NCBI GenBank assembly: GCA_013287275.1
Contig: JABDED010000007.1
Coordinates: 1 to 64,000, forward strand
Source of the DNA: Betaproteobacteria bacterium
GTDB taxonomy: Bacteria > Pseudomonadota > Gammaproteobacteria > Burkholderiales > Burkholderiaceae_D
Reading direction: 5' to 3'
DNA length: 64,000 nucleotides
The notes under the pieces are model-generated. The model worked only from the letters and a program-made list of their open reading frames with translations. It had not been told where the DNA came from and did no database searches. Position numbers and translations under genes: made by a program. Below, in pieces: positions 44,983 to 54,191 of the stretch (position 1 is its first letter; each line of letters starts with the position of its first letter).

Positions 44983-45261
44983 TTATCGCTTGGCAATGTT
45001 CGAGGCCAGTATGAATGACAGTGCATTCTCGGGGCGCTCGGCAATGCGATAGTTCACCCAATACTCGGGATGCCGCTCGCTCCACGCTTTCTGCGCACGG
45101 GCCTGGTTGTCGTGATAGTCGGGATCGTTTTTGCGCTTTGTTGCTTGCCACTGCCGGCGCCTGGCATGTTGACAGGCGTCGGCGGAACAGTAGGTTTGCA
45201 ACTGCACGCGCGGATTAGGAGTGAACTCCTGGCCGCAGTGAAGACAGGTGTTGAGGAACAT
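44983..45261 (-). CDS. small zinc-finger-like hypothetical protein
   Basis: 92 residues. Cys-Leu-His-Cys near 6-9 and Cys-Ser-Ala-Asp-Ala-Cys near 25-30 look like a zinc-ribbon, followed by a basic Arg-Arg-Arg-Gln-Trp-Gln stretch and an Asp-Pro-Asp-Tyr segment. Similar cysteine-pair proteins often accompany mobile elements, though no transposase is near. A GGGAGG ribosome site precedes the ATG. It lies in an AT-rich patch and may be part of an acquired segment. Confidence 0.5.
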   Translation of the reverse strand: MFLNTCLHCGQEFTPNPRVQLQTYCSADACQHARRRQWQATKRKNDPDYHDNQARAQKAWSERHPEYWVNYRIAERPENALSFILASNIAKR

Positions 45262-45341
45262 GGGCCCTCCCAGGGAAAGCGCCAGTGACTTGCGATGCGA
45301 GGACGGCGAACCGTCCTTCGGGGTGGAACAGAACGATAGGG

Positions 45342-45728
45342 CTACATTCCGGCCGGAATGCCGGTCCTTCCGTCCTGCTTGGTGATTTTCCAGCGCTCAA
45401 GGTCTTCGTAGTCGAAGTGAAATTTGTAATTAGCGTCGGAATTTACGCTGAGCAGCATAACGAATTTTTTTTTACCCGAGAGTTCGGCCAATCTATTCGA
45501 CTGTTCCATCATCTCGTCGACAAAACTTTCGTTCTCTCTCAAGTCGAGAAGCTCAACCTCGGAGCCATGGACGTAGGAGGCATTGCACCCATTACCAATA
45601 TCTTGTGCTACGAACCGAAAATAGGCTTTGTTCCAATTTGGTTCAACCTGGGACATCTGTTGCATGAAACTCTTGCCCAGTTCAATAACCAGTTTCGTCT
45701 CTTCATCACGCTTTGACACATCGTCCAT
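45342..45728 (-). CDS. immunity-like protein, function unproven
   Basis: 128 residues, acidic, with Phe-Met-Gln-Gln-Met near the start, a Tyr-Phe-Arg-Phe-Val core strand, a Phe-His-Phe-Asp-Tyr-Glu-Asp-Leu segment and a C-terminal Lys-Ile-Thr-Lys-Gln-Asp-Gly-Arg-Thr-Gly-Ile-Pro. This layout resembles YezG/DUF600-type immunity proteins, which protect against polymorphic toxins. There is no toxin gene beside it. It has a weak GGAAAG site upstream. This is a fold-level guess and could be wrong. Confidence 0.4.
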   Translation of the reverse strand: MDDVSKRDEETKLVIELGKSFMQQMSQVEPNWNKAYFRFVAQDIGNGCNASYVHGSEVELLDLRENESFVDEMMEQSNRLAELSGKKKFVMLLSVNSDANYKFHFDYEDLERWKITKQDGRTGIPAGM

Positions 45729-46174
45729 TCAGTGACTTTCCAAAAAAAGAAATTTATTTTTCGATAACTAAATCTTACCACACCGCGCTTTGAGAAATTC
45801 CTTATTTTCTTATTAGAAATTCGTGATATTGCCCGAGAGACATGCAATTACTCTGGGCCAGCGGGACTTATCAAACAAGAAAATTCAAAAAGGGCTTAGC
45901 AGCAACGCCGATATGACTGCAGATCGTCAAATGAATTGGTCGAAAGGCGACCGATACTGCTCTAATTTGCCCGGAAAATACAATTACCCCGTACAACACT
46001 CGGACTTGTTGCACAATAGCAGGAACTGATTAAAGTATTGTCTTTTATATAAATGTAGTTATTAATTTAAATATTTAAAAATTTCGTACCGGAAAATTCG
46101 CACCCATTCGTCTCACTCTATACCAGCAGTTTCATCAGCAAGATTTAATCTGTCTTACTATCCGGGGAGATAGC
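45729..46174. other. AT-rich leader of the sigma factor operon
   Basis: No coding feature. A 45823-46029 ORF lacks support. Strongly AT-rich (for example 46030-46090) and probably holds the promoter of the sigma operon. I saw no clear consensus ECF promoter. Confidence 0.4.
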
Positions 46175-46747
46175 GTGTTACTCAGTGAGTTAGACATTTG
46201 GTTCGTGAGCGAGGTGCTGCCGCTGGAGCTCTCACTGATGCGCTTTTTACGAAGAAATTGGCGAGAAGAGTCCGATATGCTGGACTTGCGCCAGGAGATC
46301 TACGTACGCATTTATGAATCTGCTGCGCGCGCAATTCCGGACCAGGTTAAGCCTTTCGTTTTTACAACGGCACGTAACCTGCTAATTGACCGCGCGCGCC
46401 GCGCGCAGATCGTGTCAATTGAAACTGTCGCTGACCTTGATTCACTGGAGTTGGGGGTGAATGAGCTGACTCCCGAGCGGCATGCTGCGGGGCGCGCTGA
46501 ATTGCGCATGCTGCAGATTGCGTTGGAGGCATTGCCTCCCCGCTGCCGACGAGTGGTGGAACTGAGAAAAATCGAGGGTCTGTCGCAACGCGATGTGGCG
46601 ACTCAACTGGGCATCACTGAGGACACTGTCGAACGTCAGGTGGCCAACGGTGTGCGTGCCTTGGCAGATGCCCTTTTGAGCAAAGGAGTTCAACTGAAGA
46701 CCAAGGCGTTCGGCGGTGTTCTGGCTAAAAAGAGGTTGTTGTCATGA
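46175..46747 (+). CDS. FecI-type ECF sigma factor
   Basis: 190 residues. Region 2 (about 20-75) has Asp-Leu-Arg-Gln-Glu-Ile-Tyr-Val-Arg-Ile-Tyr and Arg-Asn-Leu-Leu-Ile-Asp-Arg-Ala-Arg-Arg, and region 4 (about 125-175) has Glu-Gly-Leu-Ser-Gln-Arg-Asp-Val-Ala. The start is GTG with GGGGAGA upstream. Its stop overlaps the FecR gene start by four bases (ATGA), so they are cotranscribed and probably translationally coupled. Such sigma factors direct transcription of their TonB receptor after a surface signal. Confidence 0.9.
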   Translation: MLLSELDIWFVSEVLPLELSLMRFLRRNWREESDMLDLRQEIYVRIYESAARAIPDQVKPFVFTTARNLLIDRARRAQIVSIETVADLDSLELGVNELTPERHAAGRAELRMLQIALEALPPRCRRVVELRKIEGLSQRDVATQLGITEDTVERQVANGVRALADALLSKGVQLKTKAFGGVLAKKRLLS

Positions 46748-47718
46748 GTGATGCCGAAAAAATTGAAGCAATTGCCGCCGAATATCTGGCAAGGCGCGAC
46801 AACTCCGCATGGACTGATGAGAATCAGCAGGCTCTGGATAGCTGGCTGGCGGAATCAACTACGCATCGCATCGCTTATTTGCGCCTGTCCCATGTCTGGC
46901 AGCGCGGAGATCGTCTCAGTGCGTTACGCTCGCCTGGGCCGCAAGCCAAACAGAAAATAGGTGTCACAAGGCTTCCACATTTTTCGATGCAGCGCGTCGC
47001 TGCCGGTATAGTGGTTGCGGTGGTGCTTGGTGCAGGCTGGTTCGGCTGGTATGGCTTAAATGGTGATTCTAGCCCTAGCCTGCACTATAGCACGGCAGTC
47101 GGCGCGCGTGAATCAGTTGCGTTAGCTGATGGATCGCGACTTATCCTGAATACCGATACCCGCCTGCGAGCAGCGGTGAATAAAGCAGGGCGCAAGGTCT
47201 GGCTTGAGCAAGGCGAGGCGTTTTTTGAGGTGGCGCACGATAGCAGTCGACCATTTGTCGTGTTTGCTGGCGATCGCCGTATCACAGTGCTCGGTACGAG
47301 ATTCTCGGTGCGCCGGCACGGCGACGAAGTAGAAGTGGTCGTGGAAGAAGGGCGGGTTCAGGTCGCGCCGCAGTTGGCTCAAACCACCGTCACACCCACA
47401 GTAGTCACACGCAACCAAAAAATCGTCAGCGAAGGCGGTAACGTACTCGTTGTATTGAAACCTGCTGCGCAGATCGTTAACGAGCTCAGTTGGCGCCAAG
47501 GTAAACTGGTGTTCGATCAGATGACGTTGGCAGAGGCTGCGGCCGAATTCAACCGTTACAACGTTAAAAAATTAGTCATTGCAGATTCCGCAGTAGCCGC
47601 CATGCGTATTGGAGGTAGTTTTGATACCGGGAATGTTGTTGGCTTCACTAAATTGCTGCAACAGGGTTTTGCGCTGACGGTGAATGACAATGGTGCGGAA
47701 ATTAAAATTTCAAAATAA
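46744..47718 (+). CDS. FecR-type transmembrane sigma regulator
   Basis: 324 residues. N-terminal cytoplasmic anti-sigma part (about 5-60, FecR-N/DUF4880-like with Trp-Leu-Ala-Glu-Ser), one transmembrane helix near 80-100 and a periplasmic FecR domain (Ala-Val-Gly-Ala-Arg-Glu-Ser-Val, then Val-Glu-Val-Val-Val-Glu-Glu-Gly) ending in a C-terminal Phe-Asp-Thr-Gly-Asn segment. It carries the signal from the STN domain of the receptor to the sigma factor. The gene is 83 bases before the receptor gene. A decayed copy of its 3' half is at 57553. Confidence 0.9.
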   Translation: MSDAEKIEAIAAEYLARRDNSAWTDENQQALDSWLAESTTHRIAYLRLSHVWQRGDRLSALRSPGPQAKQKIGVTRLPHFSMQRVAAGIVVAVVLGAGWFGWYGLNGDSSPSLHYSTAVGARESVALADGSRLILNTDTRLRAAVNKAGRKVWLEQGEAFFEVAHDSSRPFVVFAGDRRITVLGTRFSVRRHGDEVEVVVEEGRVQVAPQLAQTTVTPTVVTRNQKIVSEGGNVLVVLKPAAQIVNELSWRQGKLVFDQMTLAEAAAEFNRYNVKKLVIADSAVAAMRIGGSFDTGNVVGFTKLLQQGFALTVNDNGAEIKISK

Positions 47719-47801
47719 TTTTGAAGGATTTGTTACCGGATTATTACATTGTACTCGTCTCAGTAAATAGCACATTGTTGTGCGGAACACTGGGAGCTCG
47801 C

Positions 47802-50252
47802 ATGAAGCGTAGTGGATGGGGACAAATAATAAGGCATCTTACTTTCAGTGGCACTTGTGTCCTGATGATGGGTATGGCCGCACAGGTGCAGGCACAAACC
47901 AAGAACTTTGACATCGGAGGGGGAGATCTTAAGATTGCCCTAGATCGCTACCTGGTGCAGTCGGGTGTGCAATTGATTTACAAGGCCGACGATATCAATG
48001 GCTTATCGACCAAGGGCGTTACAGGTGCATTGGCCCCTGACGCAGCGCTGGTCAAGCTGCTTGAAGGTACTCGACTTCACATACTGCGCGGCGCTGGTGG
48101 CGCAATCGTGATCACGCTAGCGTCAGTAGATGACTCAGCCCTTGAAAGCAGCAGTGAACAAGGGAAGGCGGCTGGCGACGTCGTGATTACCGCGATGCGT
48201 CGGCGTGAGCCCGCCCGTGAAGTACCAATGCAGGTCAATGCCTTGCAAGCCGATGCGCTGGAGCGTGCAGGTTCCAAGACGCTAGCGGACTACGTGGCAG
48301 ACCAGCCGGGTGTCAATCTGCTGAGAACCGGCGCCGTTGGCGGAGAATTGAGTATGCGTGGTGTGACGACCGGCGATCAGACTCAAGCCACTGTGGGTGT
48401 GTATGTTGACGACGTGGCGACCGGGTCAAGCTCGGCATACGCCGTCGGGAGTTCCACGCCGTTGGACATGGGCTTGCTGGATCTGAGCCGCATCGAGTTA
48501 CTGCGCGGCCCGCAGGGAACGCTGTATGGTGCCGGGGCGATGGGTGGTTTGCTCAAGTATGTTACAAATGTACCCGATACTGAAGAATTTTCGGGCAAGG
48601 TGAGGCTGGATGTATCCTCGATAAAGGGCGGCGGCACCAATGCCACGGCTAATGCGGTACTGAATATACCGATAAAGGAAGGCGTTGCGGCGTTACGCGT
48701 AGCCGCTTTCAACGACCATTTCGGGGGTTATTACAACGCGGTTGGGCCGGCAGCAGGCAACAACATCGATCGCGGCGATACCTATGGCGGGCGGCTCTCA
48801 CTGTTGCTCGCGCCCAGCAAGGAAATGACTATCCGCATGACGGCGACCACGCAGAACGTGCGGCGCGACGGCCTGGGGTTGGAAGATCTGAATCCGCTCA
48901 CCGGACAGCCGATCGAAGGTAACCTGACCCGGCGTCTTTACGTGCCTGAGCGCTATGAAAACCGGGTGTCGCTATATGGGCTGGACGTGGAATACGACTT
49001 CGGCTGGGCGCGCCTCAATGCGATCACTTCCGTGCAAGACGTAAATATTCGCACCAATCTCGATGTCACTCCCAACTATGTTCCTGCGCTGGCTGCGGCG
49101 GGATTGCCTGTGCAATCGGCCACGCTGACGCCAGACATTCAGCAACACCGGGTCAGCCAGGAATTTCGCATGACTTCGCGACCCAGCGGCAGTGTCGAGT
49201 GGCTGGCTGGTGTTTATCTCAATCATGAACACGCCATCCAGGAGGGTGGAATCAGCGCGGCGCTCGGCACGGGACTCGGCGACATGCAACTGCTCACGTC
49301 TTCATTGCCCAGCAAGTATTCTGAGACGGCGGCATATGGTGATCTGACGTGGCATGCGACTTCAAAGCTGTCGCTGACCGGTGGCGTACGCATCGCCCGC
49401 AACAACCAAACCTATACCAATAATGCCGTAGGTCTATTGGCGGGTGGAGCGTCGGTCTCAGGAGGCAGATCAGAAGAGAGCACCTCCACGTATCTCGCCA
49501 CCGCAAAATATGCGATCACGCCGACCAGCAATGTGTACTTCCGTGCTGCCAGCGGTTATCGTCCCGGCGGCCCAAATGCGTTGCTGCCGACGACTTCAAC
49601 GGTGCTAGTTTCGCCGTCGTTTAATTCCGATTCATTATGGAGCTACGAATTTGGCTATAAGGCCGACTTGCTAGAGCGCACTCTATCGGTGGAGGCATCA
49701 GTCTACGACATCGAATGGAAAAATTTGCAACAGCATATTGTGTCTGGCGGCTTCGGCTTTATTACCAATGCGGGAAATGCGCGCGTGCGCGGCAGCGAGT
49801 TGGCGTTGAAATGGCGCCCGGCGCCGGGCTGGAATTTGAATGCCGCCGCGGCTACCATCGACGCCTACCTTACTACCGATGCGCGGGGACTGGGCGCGGA
49901 TGCCGGCGCGCGCTTGCCGGATAGTGCGCGCTTCTCGCTGGCGCTTGGTGCGATGCGTAATTTCAAGGTGGTCGGACATGATGCCTATCTGGGCGCTAAC
50001 GCGCACTATGTGGGCGAGCGCAACTCTGGCTACGACGGAAGTGCAACTGTGCCCAACTTCAAGATCCCGGCTTATACCCTGGTTGACTTGCAGGCCGGCA
50101 TAAACTTCCAGTACTTCAACGTGGAAGGTTACATCCGCAATCTGGCAAATCGCAGTGGCATCGTAAGCGCTGGTTATTTGAATAGCAGCGTGGAGCAAGC
50201 TGTTGCGACACAACCGCGCACCATTGGCATGGCCATCACCGTACCGTTTTAA
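47802..50252 (+). CDS. TonB-dependent outer-membrane receptor with STN signalling domain
   Basis: 816 residues from the ATG at 47802 with GGGAG upstream. Signal peptide to about residue 31, STN domain (about 33-105, Phe-Asp-Ile-Gly-Gly-Gly-Asp-Leu-Lys-Ile-Ala-Leu), plug with Met-Arg-Arg-Arg-Glu-Pro and Leu-Arg-Gly-Pro-Gln-Gly-Thr-Leu-Tyr-Gly, and a 22-strand barrel ending in Val-Pro-Phe. The STN domain makes it a surface signalling receptor of FecA type. Sequence alone does not name the ligand; the linked peptidases suggest a peptide or peptide-like compound rather than a siderophore. The MFS gene starts two bases after its stop. Confidence 0.9.
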   Translation: MKRSGWGQIIRHLTFSGTCVLMMGMAAQVQAQTKNFDIGGGDLKIALDRYLVQSGVQLIYKADDINGLSTKGVTGALAPDAALVKLLEGTRLHILRGAGGAIVITLASVDDSALESSSEQGKAAGDVVITAMRRREPAREVPMQVNALQADALERAGSKTLADYVADQPGVNLLRTGAVGGELSMRGVTTGDQTQATVGVYVDDVATGSSSAYAVGSSTPLDMGLLDLSRIELLRGPQGTLYGAGAMGGLLKYVTNVPDTEEFSGKVRLDVSSIKGGGTNATANAVLNIPIKEGVAALRVAAFNDHFGGYYNAVGPAAGNNIDRGDTYGGRLSLLLAPSKEMTIRMTATTQNVRRDGLGLEDLNPLTGQPIEGNLTRRLYVPERYENRVSLYGLDVEYDFGWARLNAITSVQDVNIRTNLDVTPNYVPALAAAGLPVQSATLTPDIQQHRVSQEFRMTSRPSGSVEWLAGVYLNHEHAIQEGGISAALGTGLGDMQLLTSSLPSKYSETAAYGDLTWHATSKLSLTGGVRIARNNQTYTNNAVGLLAGGASVSGGRSEESTSTYLATAKYAITPTSNVYFRAASGYRPGGPNALLPTTSTVLVSPSFNSDSLWSYEFGYKADLLERTLSVEASVYDIEWKNLQQHIVSGGFGFITNAGNARVRGSELALKWRPAPGWNLNAAAATIDAYLTTDARGLGADAGARLPDSARFSLALGAMRNFKVVGHDAYLGANAHYVGERNSGYDGSATVPNFKIPAYTLVDLQAGINFQYFNVEGYIRNLANRSGIVSAGYLNSSVEQAVATQPRTIGMAITVPF

Positions 50253-50254
50253 CG

Positions 50255-51661
50255 ATGCCTATCCCAACTCAGAATCCGGGGCCGCCAAGTGTGGGGCCGG
50301 CAGCGCAATTGCCGTTCGAAAGCGCCGCCGCTATTAGCGGCGGGGCGGCAGCCAGCGCGTGGTATGCGCTGGCCATTCTTATCCTGGCCACATTTCTCGG
50401 CACGCTGGATGCGGCGCTACTCAAACTGTTGGCCGAGCCGATCAAACATTCATTAGATTTGTCGGACACCCAGCTTGGCTTGATGCAAGGAGCCGGCCTT
50501 ACGCTTTTCGCCGGCATTGCCACCTTTCCCATCGGCTGGATTGCAGATCGTTATGACCGACGCGTCGTGCTGGCGGGTTGCATTGTGCTGTGGAGTGTAG
50601 CGACCGCCGTGCGTGGAACTTCGCACAGTTTCGAAGCCATGTTCCTCGCCTCGATAGGATTGGGCATTGGCGAGGCCGGGCTGGCGCCAATTGTCTATAG
50701 CCTGATCCCGGACTTGTTTCCCAGTAAGCAGAGGGTGCTGGCTACCGGCATCTATGTGCTGCTGTCGATTACCGGCGCCGGTGTCGGTATTGCCCTAGGT
50801 GGCGCGATGATGCCTATGCTGGAGTCGCTCAGACCTGACATGCCGCTTGCGCTACAGGGGCTTGAAACGTGGCGCCTGACGTGCATGGCGGTAGCTCTAC
50901 CCGGGCCGTTTGTGGCATTGCTAGTGCTGCTGATACGATGGCGTATCGCGGCCAATTCTGTCGCACGCGCAATAGTAAGTGTGCACAACGGTATGGTTGA
51001 GCCCGTAGCAATAGCGCCGCGCACAGGCATGTTGTGCTACGTACGCGATCATTGGAGAACCCTGATAGGGATTGTCAGTGGCATCGGTCTGTCGTCCATG
51101 GGCCTGGCCGCGCTTGGCAACTGGCTGCCGGTGCTTGCCACGCGCGAATATGGCGCCTCGCCGGCCCAGGTTGGGCAGGGTATCGGGATGGCAATTCTGG
51201 GTGGCACCCTGGCAGGCGCCACGCTTGGAGGCTTGCTGCTGCGCCATATGCGACGCCACTTTGGGCTGGCGGCGCCTTTGCGCGTGATTATGTTAGGTCA
51301 GGTCGTTGCCGGCGCATTGTCTCTGATGCTGCTATTGGTACGTTCGGCCAACGATATCTATATTTTGTCGGGACTGATGCTTACTCCATTGATCGCCACC
51401 AGCATGTTGTCGCCGACGCTGTTGCAAGACCTCAGTCCAACCCACTTGCGGACCAGAATGATTTCATTGTTCACGATAGCACTGCTACCGTTCGGCGCTC
51501 TGAGCCCGGTATTGGTCGGCATGGTATCGGATCATCACGGCCAGTTGGTGACGGCCATTTTGGGTATCACCTTTACCGGGATAGCGGTCGGCGCGCTGAT
51601 ACTGCGCATGACTGAAGCTTCATTCACACGCACCACCGCGCTGGCCCAATCCATGGGTTGA
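50255..51661 (+). CDS. MFS transporter (spinster-like)
   Basis: 468 residues with about 12 hydrophobic helices. It has Phe-Leu-Gly-Thr-Leu-Asp-Ala-Ala-Leu-Leu-Lys-Leu in helix 1 and Ile-Ala-Asp-Arg-Tyr-Asp-Arg-Arg-Val-Val-Leu near 100, the MFS motif A loop. It resembles the spinster subgroup in helix pattern. It is two bases after the receptor gene, so it probably moves the imported compound or its fragments across the inner membrane. Decayed copies of the same gene occur at 54192 and 58421. Confidence 0.85.
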   Translation: MPIPTQNPGPPSVGPAAQLPFESAAAISGGAAASAWYALAILILATFLGTLDAALLKLLAEPIKHSLDLSDTQLGLMQGAGLTLFAGIATFPIGWIADRYDRRVVLAGCIVLWSVATAVRGTSHSFEAMFLASIGLGIGEAGLAPIVYSLIPDLFPSKQRVLATGIYVLLSITGAGVGIALGGAMMPMLESLRPDMPLALQGLETWRLTCMAVALPGPFVALLVLLIRWRIAANSVARAIVSVHNGMVEPVAIAPRTGMLCYVRDHWRTLIGIVSGIGLSSMGLAALGNWLPVLATREYGASPAQVGQGIGMAILGGTLAGATLGGLLLRHMRRHFGLAAPLRVIMLGQVVAGALSLMLLLVRSANDIYILSGLMLTPLIATSMLSPTLLQDLSPTHLRTRMISLFTIALLPFGALSPVLVGMVSDHHGQLVTAILGITFTGIAVGALILRMTEASFTRTTALAQSMG

Positions 51662-51704
51662 GCCTCCAATTTTTCATTTACCTATGTATTTTCAAGGAAT
51701 TGGC

Positions 51705-51821
51705 ATGAAGAAAGATATAGCCACCGAGCTCGAACGCAAGACAGAACAAGTGACGACCCAACCGCTGGACGCGATGCGCGTTGGGCTCCTGCATTGGGTA
51801 CGTGCAGAGGTGACAGCATGA
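51705..51821 (+). pseudogene. in-frame deletion scar of an S12 serine hydrolase gene
   Basis: 38-codon ORF: AAGGA, then ATG. Its first residues Met-Lys-Lys-Asp-Ile match the start Met-Lys-Glu-Asp-Val of the intact S12 gene at 54364, and both follow the same TATTTTCAAGGA leader. Its last 18 residues, Leu-Asp-Ala-Met-Arg-Val-Gly-Leu-Leu-His-Trp-Val-Arg-Ala-Glu-Val-Thr-Ala, align with the S12 C-terminus Leu-Asp-Ser-Ile-Arg-Leu-Arg-Lys-Leu-His-Leu-Ile-Arg-Thr-Lys-Val-Val-Ala. Both end in an ATGA overlap with an M81 gene. So this was a full S12 gene that lost about 535 internal codons in frame. Confidence 0.75.
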
Positions 51822-54178
51822 AATTTTTCGTTGCCTCATTGCTCACAGAAACCAATACTTACACACCTGTACCGACCGGCTGGAGCGGCTTTCGGGACGG
51901 CGCGCTGTTCCACGGCGACGCCAGCACGCGTGACGCGCAGGGTATGGGCATGTTTGCGGCCGAGGTGCGTCGCCTGCTGGCGGCGGAGGGCCACGAAACG
52001 GTTGAGAGCCTGACCGCATTCGCTCAACCTCTCGGCCGCACTGTGCGCGAGGTCTACGAGAGCTTGCGCGATGAAATTCTATCCGACCTGGCGGCGGCCG
52101 TCCCAGTTGACGGTGTCGTGCTGGTCCTGCATGGTGCGATGGTCGCAGAAGGATATGATGACTGCGAGGGCGACCTGCTGGCGCGAGTGCGCAGTATCGT
52201 CGGTCCCGATGTGCCGATCGGTGTCGAACTCGATCTGCATTGCCACTACACGGAACTGATGCACATATCGGCTGATGTCATCGTTGGCTATAAGGAATAT
52301 CCGCATACCGATATCCTGCTGCGCTTGCAAGAACTGACGCGCATCGTGCACGACGCGGCCCTTGGCCGCGTGCGACCGACCATGGCAGTGTTCGATTGCA
52401 AGATGATCGGGCTCTGGCATACAACGCGTGAGCCGATGGCCGGCTTTGTGCGCCGCATGCAAGAATGCGAGCAATTGCCTGGTGTGTTGTCGGTATCGCT
52501 GGGGCACGGTTTTCCTTGGGGCGATGTGGCCGAATCAGGCGCTAAAATGTGGGTGGTGACTGACAATGACCCACAATTGGCTGCGACGCTGGCCGAGCAA
52601 CTTGGCCGCGAGTTCTGGGCGCTGCGCCACCAGACCGGGACTCCGGTACTGTCGATTGAGGCCGCACTGAACCAGGCGCAATCCGTGGACGGCGGACCGG
52701 TGGTGTTGGCTGATATCGCCGACAATGCCGGCGGCGGTGCGATGAGTGACAGTACTTTCCTCTTGCGTGCCGTGCTGGAGCAGGGAGTTGCCGACGTTGC
52801 CATCGGCGCATTCTGGGATCCGGGGGCAATTCAGATCTGCCGACAAGCTGGCATCGGCGCCCACGTAGATCTGAGGCTGGGCGGCAAGTGCGGCCCGGCT
52901 TCTGGCGATCCCATCGATTTGCCTGTGACCGTCAAGGCGATCAAAGACGATTTTTCGCAACCGGGGTTGAGCAGCATTTGCTCGCCGCTAGGGCTCAGCG
53001 TCTGGGTGCAAGCGGCTGACGGCCTAGACATCGTGTTAACTAGCATGCGCAGCCAGGTGTTTTCGCCTGAGATATTCACTGGCCTGGGCATCGATCTGGT
53101 ATGCAAGAAGCTGATCATCGTCAAGTCCACGCAGCACTTCCATACGTTGTTTGCGCCGTTGGCCAAGGTGGTACTTTATGTTTCCTCGCCGGGAGCCATG
53201 AGCAATAACTTTGCGCTGTTGCCCTACCGCGTGCGCAGCCTGGACTACTGGCCCCGCGTCGAGAACCCGCACGCCACAAGCATTGAGATGCCTGCTCCCG
53301 GAGAACTACATCAAGTGGACGGTCTGCGCCTGCATCTTCAGCGTAGCGGCCCGGCAGTGACTGACGCCGCACAGCCGACCATCGTCATCGAAGCGGGCGG
53401 CGGTTGTGCCTCACCCCACTATGCACGTTTGCAGAAAGCTCTAGCGAGGAAGTACGCAGTGTGCAGCCACGACCGGCCCGGCATGGGTTGGAGCGACTCC
53501 GACAATGAGCCACTTGACGCGGTGCGCCATGCCCACCGTCTGCATGCGCTGCTGAGTGTCGCCGGCGTTAGCGGGCCGCTGGTGTTTGTGGGGCATTCGC
53601 TGGGCGGCCTGCTGATGCACGTCTATACCAGCCTGTACCCGCAGCAAGTCGCTGGCCTGGTCATGCTCGATGCCAGTCATTCTAGTCAGTTCGACGACGT
53701 CGATGATGGACTGTTTGACGGCTTGGCGGCAGCCCATCGCGCGAAGGTGGCGGCATACTGCGACGGCGGCCCGATGCCGTCGGAATTTGAGCTGGTCAAC
53801 GTGGTATTCGCCGACATGCCGGAGGTAGCACAGCAAATTCTGGCCACCACGCTGACGCTCAAATCGGCAGATGCGTTTGCGCTCGAGAGTCGCGGTCTGA
53901 AGCAGGTGGCGAAACAAGCTGCAGCTGCCGGCGATCTAGGCGCGCGACCGCTAACCGTATTGTGGGCGCCAGTAAGGCAAGCTTCGCCGTTGGACAGCGA
54001 CCCGGAGTCCGCACGCACGCGATGGAAAGATTACCAGCGGGAGCATGCCGCGTTGTCGACGCGTAGCCGTCTGCTCGCAGTGGAGGGCGCGGATCATATG
54101 AGTCTTGCACTGCTGGAACCGTTTGTGACGTGTGTAGCCGAGGAGGTAGAGCGTCTGCTGGCGCAGCTTGTTCAGTAG
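51818..54178 (+). CDS. M81 metallopeptidase (MlrC-like) fused to alpha/beta hydrolase
   Basis: 786 residues. Residues 1-485 are an M81/DUF1485 domain like microcystin-degradation protein MlrC (Glu-Leu-Asp-Leu-His-Cys-His-Tyr and Tyr-Lys-Glu-Tyr-Pro-His-Thr-Asp are the typical metal-region blocks). Residues about 498-785 are an alpha/beta hydrolase with Gly-His-Ser-Leu-Gly-Gly (nucleophile Ser594) and a late His760 in Ala-Asp-His-Met-Ser. M81 family members normally end at about 490-500 residues, so the fusion is unusual. The start at 51818 overlaps the stop of the S12 scar, as the second M81 remnant overlaps the intact S12 gene. Reaction unknown; a peptide or ester is likely cut by both halves. 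Confidence 0.85.
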   Translation: MKFFVASLLTETNTYTPVPTGWSGFRDGALFHGDASTRDAQGMGMFAAEVRRLLAAEGHETVESLTAFAQPLGRTVREVYESLRDEILSDLAAAVPVDGVVLVLHGAMVAEGYDDCEGDLLARVRSIVGPDVPIGVELDLHCHYTELMHISADVIVGYKEYPHTDILLRLQELTRIVHDAALGRVRPTMAVFDCKMIGLWHTTREPMAGFVRRMQECEQLPGVLSVSLGHGFPWGDVAESGAKMWVVTDNDPQLAATLAEQLGREFWALRHQTGTPVLSIEAALNQAQSVDGGPVVLADIADNAGGGAMSDSTFLLRAVLEQGVADVAIGAFWDPGAIQICRQAGIGAHVDLRLGGKCGPASGDPIDLPVTVKAIKDDFSQPGLSSICSPLGLSVWVQAADGLDIVLTSMRSQVFSPEIFTGLGIDLVCKKLIIVKSTQHFHTLFAPLAKVVLYVSSPGAMSNNFALLPYRVRSLDYWPRVENPHATSIEMPAPGELHQVDGLRLHLQRSGPAVTDAAQPTIVIEAGGGCASPHYARLQKALARKYAVCSHDRPGMGWSDSDNEPLDAVRHAHRLHALLSVAGVSGPLVFVGHSLGGLLMHVYTSLYPQQVAGLVMLDASHSSQFDDVDDGLFDGLAAAHRAKVAAYCDGGPMPSEFELVNVVFADMPEVAQQILATTLTLKSADAFALESRGLKQVAKQAAAAGDLGARPLTVLWAPVRQASPLDSDPESARTRWKDYQREHAALSTRSRLLAVEGADHMSLALLEPFVTCVAEEVERLLAQLVQ

Positions 54179-54191
54179 AAATGATGTTATG

